This document shows, piece by piece, positions 1 through 5,078 of a DNA stretch of 8,047 nucleotides. The notes under the pieces were generated by a model. It worked only from the letters and a program-made list of their open reading frames with translations, made no database searches and had not been told where the DNA came from. The position numbers and the translations under genes are program-made. Every line of letters starts with the position of its first letter. The stretch's first letter is position 1. The DNA comes from Candidatus Dojkabacteria bacterium (GTDB lineage: Bacteria; Patescibacteriota; Dojkabacteria; B142; WJKM01), in the NCBI GenBank assembly GCA_020429465.1, contig JAGQLH010000059.1, forward strand, positions 1-8,047. Reading direction: 5' to 3'.

Positions 1-657
1 TGATCCATCTGGACTTGCAGCACCAAACCATGAATATACATCCTCACCGAAAATATGATCTACATCATGTGGATTTAAATGATGCTCATGATCGTAGTAA
101 CAGTTTCTTTCTGCGTCATACAAACTATGCCACATTCGAGCATCATGTGTTGGACATGGAGTAATATTTGCTGCATTTGCTGGTGGTAATACTATTGAAC
201 CTAGATTTTCCCCTGTCCAATTTTTGTATGTTGACTCATCTGCAAATCCACCACCTCCACCACTACCTCCTGCAGTTGTTCCACTTCCAGAAGACCTACC
301 AGTTGACCCAGCTGTACTTCCTGATGAAGAAGTTGTACTTCCTCCACTTGATCTACCAGTAGTCGATCCTGAGGATGTCTGCCCTACATCGGCTCCAGTA
401 GTACCTCTCCCAGTCGACGACCCCGTAGTAGTCCCTCTTCCACCAGAACTAGACCCCCTTGAGGTTCCTCTCGTTAAAAAATTAAAGAAGCCACCTCTTG
501 ATGTGGTATTTTCAGTTCCTCGTGCCTGTGCAGAACTATTCTCAGGTGACACGTTATACTGCCCAAGGCTAAAAGCTATTGCGAGAACAAATATAAATGC
601 GAATCCTCCCAATAAAGCTAGTCCAAAGAACTTCTTCTTTCTCCCAATATTTTTCAT
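1..657 (-). CDS. Secreted/anchored protein with Ser/Gly/Thr/Arg linker and Cys/His-rich domain (partial)
   Basis: An open frame of 219 codons starts at the ATG at 657 and is still open at the left edge, so the C-terminus is missing. Residues 1-9 are basic (MKNIGRKKK) and residues 10-31 are hydrophobic, giving a signal peptide or uncleaved N-terminal anchor. Residues about 62-137 are a flexible linker of Gly, Ser, Thr and Arg ending in a poly-Gly run. From about residue 165 a folded-looking domain begins, rich in Cys, His and Trp: C168, H171, W176-H177, C186, and the cluster H190-E-H-H193 followed by NPHDVDHIFG. The spacing suggests metal binding, but this is inference. It resembles domains I have seen in uncharacterised secreted proteins, and I cannot name a family. 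The protein probably acts outside the membrane, held off the surface by the linker. The opposite strand is also open here, but its proline/valine-rich product is a shadow of the Gly/Ser/Thr codons. Confidence 0.82.
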   Translation of the reverse strand, partial: MKNIGRKKKFFGLALLGGFAFIFVLAIAFSLGQYNVSPENSSAQARGTENTTSRGGFFNFLTRGTSRGSSSGGRGTTTGSSTGRGTTGADVGQTSSGSTTGRSSGGSTTSSSGSTAGSTGRSSGSGTTAGGSGGGGGFADESTYKNWTGENLGSIVLPPANAANITPCPTHDARMWHSLYDAERNCYYDHEHHLNPHDVDHIFGEDVYSWFGAASPDGS

Positions 658-665
658 AAAAATAC

Positions 666-694
666 TATTTACATATATTAATCTGTGGAATCAA
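666..694 (-). promoter_or_regulatory. Candidate promoter for the anchored secreted protein
   Basis: On the minus strand TTGATT (689-694) is separated by 17 bases from TAAATA (666-671). The predicted transcription start falls about 7 bases later, essentially at the ATG (657), so the mRNA would have almost no leader. No Shine-Dalgarno sequence lies in front of the ATG. The hexamers are imperfect, so this is a moderate call. Confidence 0.4.
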
Positions 695-724
695 AACGCA
701 CTCCCACAAACACACTTTACATAA

Positions 725-773
725 TCCTTAAAAATAAAACAATCCCGCTGCATCAAACAAAACAGCGGGATTG
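725..773 (-). terminator. Intrinsic terminator after the acidic lipoprotein
   Basis: Bases 740-750 and 763-773 form a perfect 11-bp GC-rich stem with a 12-base loop. Read on the minus strand the stem is followed by a T-rich tract (GTTTTATTTTTAA). It lies 26 bases past the lipoprotein stop codon and separates that gene from the next one on the same strand. Confidence 0.9.
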
Positions 774-798
774 AATACTTATTACTAGTATTACCTAA

Positions 799-1122
799 CT
801 ATTCATCACCTTCGACTGGTAAATCTTCTGAACCGTCATCCATTTTCATTTTGTCATCTGATTCTTCCATCATCTTATCTTCATCCTTTTCCATTGATTC
901 TCCTTCCTCTTCCATCATTCCATCTTCATCCATTGAATCATCTGACTCTTCCATCATCATCGTGTCATCGTTCTCCATTGAGTCCATACTGTCCATCTCC
1001 ATTGTGTCATCTGTTGAAGCTGGGTCTGATTCATCAGTTGTAACTGTTGCGGTACATCCAGCAAGGATAAATGCTCCTGCTGCAAGAAAACTAGCTGTCT
1101 TAAGTAATACTTCCTTTTTCAT
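799..1122 (-). CDS. Small lipoprotein with extremely acidic, Met-rich tail
   Basis: The product is 107 residues. It begins with a basic tip (MKK), a hydrophobic stretch and the lipobox LAGC, with Cys23 as the expected lipidation and cleavage site, so the mature 84-85 residue chain should be tethered to the outer face of the membrane. The mature part has no predicted fold: about 37 of 85 residues are Asp or Glu and 15 are Met, in degenerate repeats such as MMEESDD and SMEKDED. Met-rich acidic segments can bind copper or other cations, but no function is demonstrated here. The start is the ATG at 1122. An in-frame TTG 30 bases upstream would add ten residues before the signal peptide and is less likely. 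The gene has its own promoter and terminator and looks monocistronic. Confidence 0.85.
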   Translation of the reverse strand: MKKEVLLKTASFLAAGAFILAGCTATVTTDESDPASTDDTMEMDSMDSMENDDTMMMEESDDSMDEDGMMEEEGESMEKDEDKMMEESDDKMKMDDGSEDLPVEGDE

Positions 1123-1160
1123 GTGCAATACATGTAAAAATTTATATAGCAACTACAGGT

Positions 1161-1190
1161 ATCATAATGGAAACCATCTTGATTGGTCAA
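1161..1190 (-). promoter_or_regulatory. Candidate promoter of the acidic lipoprotein gene
   Basis: On the minus strand TTGACC (1185-1190) is followed after 18 bases by TATGAT (1161-1166), a good match to a housekeeping promoter. The leader would be about 30 bases. A second possible -10, TATATA at 1143-1148 preceded by TGC, lies closer to the ATG and could be used instead. Confidence 0.5.
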
Positions 1191-1191
1191 A

Positions 1192-1743
1192 TTAGCCTCT
1201 ATGCTCAAGTACTCTTAGTCGTTTTTCTAATGCGTTTACTTTGTGATCGAGTTTAACTGCTTCCTGCACACTCTGAGTCGCATAACTAATGTACGTAAGT
1301 AAAATAAGTCCAAGTAAGGATAGTATAAGTGTTGTGTATTGATATAAATTTCCAATCATGTTTACCAATAACGGATAAAGCCTAGTCTCAAGAACTCCTT
1401 CCTCATTGATAACTATTTCCTCTGCTTGCTCCACCTCTTCATCTCCACCAAACAACCCTTTAAGATCATCCCAAATATCTTCAGCAGAATCTTTCACAAA
1501 ATCGAATCTCAATGTTGAATCAACCTCCTGAATTACTTCGTGCACACCGGATTTTTTAAGTGACGCGTCTGCTAATTGAGTAAACAAATCACTTCCAAAA
1601 AGTGACACTATTGTTGTCAAAATTAACCCTATAAACGTCACTCGTATACCAAATGACATAACCCTGATGAGCTTTGAACGAATGAGAAAAATCCCAATAA
1701 TACTTACTAATAAGCCTAGTACTATATATGTAAAATAATTCAT
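1192..1743 (-). CDS. Three-helix membrane protein with C-terminal coiled coil, unknown function
   Basis: I do not recognise this 183-residue protein. Three hydrophobic segments lie at residues about 4-22, 31-50 and 129-152. Between helices 2 and 3 is a roughly 78-residue soluble loop that is amphipathic and acidic (GGDEEVEQAEE). The tail after helix 3 (157-181) has heptad-like spacing (LDHKVNALEKRLRVLEHR) and is probably a short coiled coil for self-association. The start is the first ATG of the frame. No Shine-Dalgarno sequence is present. A TATACT box at 1770-1775 could serve as a -10, but it lacks a clear -35. The gene lies 63 bases after the ATP-grasp gene on the same strand with no terminator seen between them, so read-through from that operon is possible. 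The stop codon abuts the lipoprotein promoter. Confidence 0.75.
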   Translation of the reverse strand: MNYFTYIVLGLLVSIIGIFLIRSKLIRVMSFGIRVTFIGLILTTIVSLFGSDLFTQLADASLKKSGVHEVIQEVDSTLRFDFVKDSAEDIWDDLKGLFGGDEEVEQAEEIVINEEGVLETRLYPLLVNMIGNLYQYTTLILSLLGLILLTYISYATQSVQEAVKLDHKVNALEKRLRVLEHRG

Positions 1744-1806
1744 TGTAAGAATATCAAAAGTAGTAATTTAGTATACACTTAACATTACAAATCTTCATGA
1801 AAACAA

Positions 1807-3312
1807 TTATACTCCTTCATACATTATTTGATTCACAATCTTTCCTAGTTTTCTAAATACATCTTTTTTCAATGATGTTAAGTCCTCCCAAGATTGCCCC
1901 ATTACGAATAATGTACATTTATTTCGCTCGTAGAGCTTTACCATTTCATACGGAATAACACCTCGTACAGCTTCTTCAGATCTTATTATCAAATCATCAC
2001 CTAGTATCTTGAATAATTTTTTGGGAGTGATTGCTTTGTTAAATTCCACAAATAGCAATGTAGCATTCTTTGGATTGAATTTATCTATTAACCCATTAAA
2101 CACAAAATTACTATACATTCTCACGTTTGGATCAGTCAGAGCGATTCGAGAAACACGTTCACCTCTCTGTTCCTGATATTTTATAAACCAATCTGGCAGT
2201 ATAATAAAGTCATTACAAACCCTACCACGTGCCCCTAACCCAGCTATAAATTCTGTATATTGACGACTCTGTTTTAAAACCTCTTCTTTGATATTACCAT
2301 CATATTGAGCATCCCATGGATAATCAGTACTCAGATATTTATTATATCCATTAACAATTTTATGTACTTGCGGTCGAATAATTTCATTTCTTATACTCCC
2401 CCTTACTCCTATGTATTCACCTGAGATACAGGGATATATAACCCCATCAATATATAGCTGAACAACTAATTTCGTCCTACCTTCATCGTAATTTAGTACC
2501 TTAGATATTTCTTGTAAAAATGTATTTCTCACCTCTATAGTCATTGACTCATACTCGACCCTATTCAATATATACGTATTGATATTCCCTGCACCTGCAG
2601 AGATTTCATTACGAATTAATAATTTTTTTATATATTTTGGATCATGTTTAGCGAATAAATTATCGATAATACTCGGAAGCTCTCTAATTTTGGAACAACA
2701 CTCTCCCTCAATCACATATACATCTTGTAAAAGACCAGAATTATAATTTTTCTGTAGGAAGTACTTCGAATTTAGAAGCATAAATAAATCGAAATCTGGA
2801 GTTACATCAAGCGGCATCCCCAACTTATCAGCTAAGATATACTCGTATTTTGAGACGTAAAAAGGCTGAAAGAGCTTGTTCGTATCAACTAAAGAGCTAG
2901 ATAGGAACTTTTCCAATGACTTTCCTGCATCCTTCGATTTATAGGCATTATAAATAATTGGGTGGTCATGGTCAGTATAATGTAGAACCTGACCTGTCCC
3001 CATCCCCAAGCTCTCTGCATACTCCTTTTCAAAATAAAAATTTTCATCCTTTTCATCAGTTGCAAGCAAAATGGCATCCTTATTTGACTTCAAAACAAAT
3101 GGGGTTTCATTTGAACGTGTATTTTTTAGGTTAAAACTACAATATTGCTTATCATAGATTCCATCATTATCTGTTAGGAATATAAATGGGATATTCAAAA
3201 TAGGGGGTGATTCCCCTAATTCATGAGTCATTTTGTCATTTTTCCTGACCTTCTCATGAATCCTTTCCCACTCTAGCCCATATTCTTCAAGGATCTTCGA
3301 TGTATTATTCAT
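1807..3312 (-). CDS. PGM1-like ATP-grasp peptide ligase
   Basis: The 501-residue product follows the layout of the pre-ATP-grasp/PGM1-type ligases (PGM1 joins an amino-acid-like unit to a peptide in pheganomycin synthesis). Residues about 40-165 fit a pre-ATP-grasp domain. LGMPLDVTPDFDLFMLLNSK (164-183) is the usual entry to the ATP-binding fold. KKLLIRNEISAGAGN (229-243) matches the nucleotide-binding KxN...GxGN loop. LVVQLYIDG (282-290) is the following strand. GARGRVCNDFI (360-370) and TDPNVR (393-398) match the metal-binding end, with D368, D394 and N396 as likely Mg ligands. The tail (about 429-490) matches the PGM1 C-terminal domain (ITPKKLF, VMGQSWED). Expected chemistry is ATP-dependent amide formation through an acyl phosphate. 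The usual ExN ligand is DPN here. It starts 5 bases after the 442-residue gene, so the two are co-transcribed. Family assignment is from pattern memory; the substrate is unknown. Confidence 0.7.
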   Translation of the reverse strand: MNNTSKILEEYGLEWERIHEKVRKNDKMTHELGESPPILNIPFIFLTDNDGIYDKQYCSFNLKNTRSNETPFVLKSNKDAILLATDEKDENFYFEKEYAESLGMGTGQVLHYTDHDHPIIYNAYKSKDAGKSLEKFLSSSLVDTNKLFQPFYVSKYEYILADKLGMPLDVTPDFDLFMLLNSKYFLQKNYNSGLLQDVYVIEGECCSKIRELPSIIDNLFAKHDPKYIKKLLIRNEISAGAGNINTYILNRVEYESMTIEVRNTFLQEISKVLNYDEGRTKLVVQLYIDGVIYPCISGEYIGVRGSIRNEIIRPQVHKIVNGYNKYLSTDYPWDAQYDGNIKEEVLKQSRQYTEFIAGLGARGRVCNDFIILPDWFIKYQEQRGERVSRIALTDPNVRMYSNFVFNGLIDKFNPKNATLLFVEFNKAITPKKLFKILGDDLIIRSEEAVRGVIPYEMVKLYERNKCTLFVMGQSWEDLTSLKKDVFRKLGKIVNQIMYEGV

Positions 3313-3317
3313 AATTT

Positions 3318-4646
3318 CTAATAAATTTCAGATAACAATTTATGTACCATCTCTAATTCACCCCACGTAATCTCAAAAATTTCGTCAGGGAATAAGAATG
3401 TTCTTCCACATAATGTTTCCTGAGTAGTACCAAAACGAGTTTTCCCTCCATTTAATTTTAACGATACAGGAATTGTGTTTGTATCAAGTTCATTAAATTT
3501 ATCTATCAACCTTACTATTTCACCTTTTTCTTTTTTATTAATACTATTCAATACCTCCACAACGATTTCTTCTGGATTCGTAACATCACCAAGCTTATAA
3601 ATATCATCCTTCTCCCTGACGATCCCAACAACACAAGAAAGTAATTCTGATAATACATTCATACTTCTTGTCGTCGTCGAGAATAGCTGACATCCCATAC
3701 TAGGAATTATTTTTAAGCAGTATTTCTCAGGTAGTAATTTATATTTTTGAAGTAATTCGACCACTTCGGCAAACTGATTCCTGAATTGAGACTCATTTGT
3801 ATAGTAAGGTGTAGTTGCAGCCCCTGCATGATAAAAGGTTCGCTGGGCGCTATCCCTTTCAAACTCTATCGCACTAGGTAATAGATAATTACCAAATATA
3901 CTTGAAAACATGGGATAAGAAACTTTCTCTAATTCTTCATCAGCCAAAATGTGCCTACTAATAGAATCGAGGCCCTTTCTTAGATTCAAAAGTAATTCTT
4001 CTACAGTACCTCGAAACAATCGTGCATTGTCCATTCCAAAAACAACAATATGGTTTGAATCGTGTTTTATTTCTTTTATCTTATGAATAATGTAATGCTG
4101 ATTTTTGGTCATTGTAACCCACCTATCAAACAAGAGTAGGAATTCTGATGGATTCAGCTTATTAAGTATGGTTTCATTTAACAAAGAAATGCCCTTCAAA
4201 CTATCGATTGAACGACTGCTTGGTTCATGAACACCTATCTGATTGCACACCTCGGAAATTTTCTGAAAATGGTAATGAAATATATTTTTGCCATGACATT
4301 TCGCACCTATACTCATATTTAGTATTGATTTATATTTCCGTGGAATAGAATCTAAATAGTCATAGACTAAATTATTTCTAAATTCTTCTACTGCTTTTCC
4401 CCCATGATCAAACCACCTTCGAATGACTCCCCCATCATCTAATACACACCATCCGAAATACTCATCATCTACCCCGTATAAAGTATGATCTATGCACGAA
4501 AATTTGGTATTTCTTGCTAAAGCCAGCCAGCCATAGTTATTTGAAGATATATTACCTATATGGCATGTTCGTATAACTGGACTTTTTAAACATCTAATAG
4601 ATTCTAAAGTATACGAAATACTTTCATCCATTGTATTGGTAAGCAT
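3318..4646 (-). CDS. Unrecognised cytoplasmic protein, first gene of the ATP-grasp operon
   Basis: The product is 442 residues. It has no signal peptide, no membrane segment and no motif I can name. The N-terminal 140 residues are rich in Cys and His (C19, C28, C51, C67, C117-H118, H124, H126, C134, H140). The middle contains NHIVVFGMDNARLFRG (198-213), with a beta-strand-like run. The C-terminal third has SMGCQLFSTTTRS (316-328) and KLNGGKTRFGTTQETLCGRT (397-416), whose Gly, Lys and Thr residues could form a phosphate-binding or active site; that is inference. A weak ribosome site (AGGGA) lies 5 bases before the ATG at 4646. The second in-frame ATG (M6) is a possible alternative start. It ends 5 bases before the PGM1-like ligase gene and shares its regulated promoter, so it probably supplies, modifies or uses the ligase's substrate. 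Confidence 0.8.
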   Translation of the reverse strand: MLTNTMDESISYTLESIRCLKSPVIRTCHIGNISSNNYGWLALARNTKFSCIDHTLYGVDDEYFGWCVLDDGGVIRRWFDHGGKAVEEFRNNLVYDYLDSIPRKYKSILNMSIGAKCHGKNIFHYHFQKISEVCNQIGVHEPSSRSIDSLKGISLLNETILNKLNPSEFLLLFDRWVTMTKNQHYIIHKIKEIKHDSNHIVVFGMDNARLFRGTVEELLLNLRKGLDSISRHILADEELEKVSYPMFSSIFGNYLLPSAIEFERDSAQRTFYHAGAATTPYYTNESQFRNQFAEVVELLQKYKLLPEKYCLKIIPSMGCQLFSTTTRSMNVLSELLSCVVGIVREKDDIYKLGDVTNPEEIVVEVLNSINKKEKGEIVRLIDKFNELDTNTIPVSLKLNGGKTRFGTTQETLCGRTFLFPDEIFEITWGELEMVHKLLSEIY

Positions 4647-4659
4647 ATAAGTCCCTAAC

Positions 4660-4674
4660 TAATAGAGTCTATTA
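4660..4674. promoter_or_regulatory. Operator-like palindrome overlapping the -10
   Basis: TAATAGAGTCTATTA is a perfect 7-1-7 palindrome. It covers most of the -10 box and the expected transcription start of the two-gene operon, the position where a bound repressor would block initiation. A related site lies 30 bp upstream. Confidence 0.65.
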
Positions 4675-4679
4675 TATCA
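4671..4679 (-). promoter_or_regulatory. Extended -10 promoter of the ATP-grasp operon
   Basis: On the minus strand TGATATAAT is a perfect -10 (TATAAT, 4671-4676) with the extended TGn element (4677-4679). No good -35 lies upstream, which is usual for extended -10 promoters. Transcription should start near 4664, giving a leader of about 18 bases before the ATG at 4646. Confidence 0.65.
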
Positions 4680-4689
4680 TGGATATATC

Positions 4690-4704
4690 TAGTAGATTCT
4701 ATTA
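4690..4704. promoter_or_regulatory. Second operator-like near-palindrome
   Basis: TAGTAGATTCTATTA matches the site at 4660-4674 at 13 of 15 positions and keeps the same half-site (TAATAGA on the minus strand). The centres, 4667 and 4697, are exactly 30 bp apart, about three helical turns, so two dimers would sit on the same face of the DNA. It overlaps the -35 region. A shorter palindrome, ATCTAGTAGAT (4687-4697), overlaps it. Confidence 0.55.
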
Positions 4705-4751
4705 CATAAAGGTAACATCCTAAACATACGGGGAGAACAAATGATAGAAAG

Positions 4752-4801
4752 AAAAACCCGCCAATTACGTTTAAATCTTTGATTTATTTCGTAATGGCGG
4801 G
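4752..4801 (-). terminator. Intrinsic terminator of tRNA-Asp, stem shared with the tRNA 3' end
   Basis: On the minus strand CCCGCCATTACG (4801-4790) pairs with CGTAATTGGCGGG (4769-4757) with one bulged base. A second short pairing (AAATC/GATTT) lies inside the loop, and TTTTTCTTT follows. The upstream arm contains the tRNA's last acceptor bases, discriminator and CCA, so the terminator hairpin and the mature tRNA acceptor stem compete for the same bases. Confidence 0.85.
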
Positions 4802-4871
4802 ACCGAACGGACTCGAACCGCCAACCTCTCGCGTGACAGGCGAGTGCTCTAACCAATTGAGCTACGATCCC
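4795..4871 (-). tRNA. tRNA-Asp (GTC)
   Basis: The 77-base gene folds into a standard cloverleaf: acceptor GGGATCG/CGGTCCC, D stem GCTC/GAGC, anticodon stem CTCGC/GCGAG with loop CTGTCAC (anticodon GTC), T stem GGCGG/CCGTT with loop TTCGAGT. Discriminator G73 is the aspartate identity base. The 3' CCA is encoded, unlike in the other two tRNAs of this window. It has its own promoter, an unusually structured leader and a terminator. Confidence 0.97.
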
Positions 4872-4908
4872 ACACGGGTCTTAGACTTAGTTACGACTAC
4901 TGTCACTT

Positions 4909-4982
4909 GCTTAGACTTTTATCATACTCCCCGATACTTACCGGGAAGAATGATAAACGGTAATGCTTCTTCGGGTCTAAGC
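4909..4982 (-). ncRNA. Structured leader RNA upstream of tRNA-Asp
   Basis: The predicted transcript starts about where the left arm begins. Three nested perfect or near-perfect stems are visible on the minus strand: GCTTAGAC (4982-4975) with GTCTAAGC (4916-4909); TTATCAT (4956-4950) with ATGATAA (4925-4919); CTTCCCGG with TCGGGGAG around 4948-4927. Two pairs of the inner stem are G-U on the minus strand and would be C-A mismatches on the plus strand, so the structure favours minus-strand RNA. An 18-base bulge (4957-4974) can pair with the inner hairpin instead. It could be a tRNA leader trimmed during processing, an attenuator-like switch, or a separate small RNA. No known family is recognised. 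Confidence 0.5.
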
Positions 4983-4988
4983 TTGGAT

Positions 4989-5016
4989 ATTATAACGTAT
5001 CATTACAAAATCACAA
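4989..5016 (-). promoter_or_regulatory. Promoter of the tRNA-Asp transcript
   Basis: On the minus strand TTGTGA (5011-5016) is followed after 16 bases by a perfect TATAAT (4989-4994). Transcription should start near 4982, at the first paired base of the leader hairpin, about 110 bases before the tRNA. Confidence 0.65.
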
Positions 5017-5046
5017 AGCATTTTAACCAATAATTTTCATAGCGTG

Positions 5047-5052
5047 TATAAT
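5047..5052 (+). promoter_or_regulatory. Likely -10 box of the ABC exporter gene
   Basis: A perfect TATAAT preceded directly by TG lies 26 bases before the ATG at 5079. No convincing -35 is seen. It diverges from the tRNA-Asp promoter, whose -35 ends 31 bases away. No Shine-Dalgarno sequence follows. Confidence 0.5.
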
Positions 5053-5078
5053 TACTTGTTAAATCTCATTACGATTGT

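Noticed and set aside
224..724. Plus-strand open frame rich in Pro, Leu and Val
   Set aside because: It is the antisense of Gly/Ser/Thr codons of the minus-strand secreted protein. Its sequence is low-complexity and its end runs into non-coding DNA.
851..1195. Plus-strand Ser/Ile-rich open frame
   Set aside because: It is an exact antisense shadow of the Asp/Glu/Met-rich lipoprotein, which has a lipobox, promoter and terminator.
1754..1798. Tiny minus-strand ORF (14 codons, two Cys) just after the ligase gene, considered as a peptide substrate
   Set aside because: It is short enough to arise by chance, has no ribosome site at proper spacing and overlaps a possible promoter. The position is suggestive but not supportable.
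2889..3077. Short minus-strand open frame inside the ligase gene
   Set aside because: It lies in another frame fully within the PGM1-like gene and has no independent start signals or recognisable protein features.
4660..4704. The repeated palindromes as a CRISPR array or phage attachment site
   Set aside because: Only two 15-bp copies with a 15-bp interval that carries promoter elements. No cas genes or integrase are present, so operator sites explain them better.
4715..4760. Short minus-strand ATG ORF upstream of the operon promoter
   Set aside because: Only about a dozen codons long and lying upstream of the predicted transcription start of the cassette.
4779..5033. Plus-strand open frame of 84 codons
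   Set aside because: It reads through the antisense of tRNA-Asp and its leader. This peptide (GPNGLEPPTSRVTG type) is the familiar false product of tRNA antisense.
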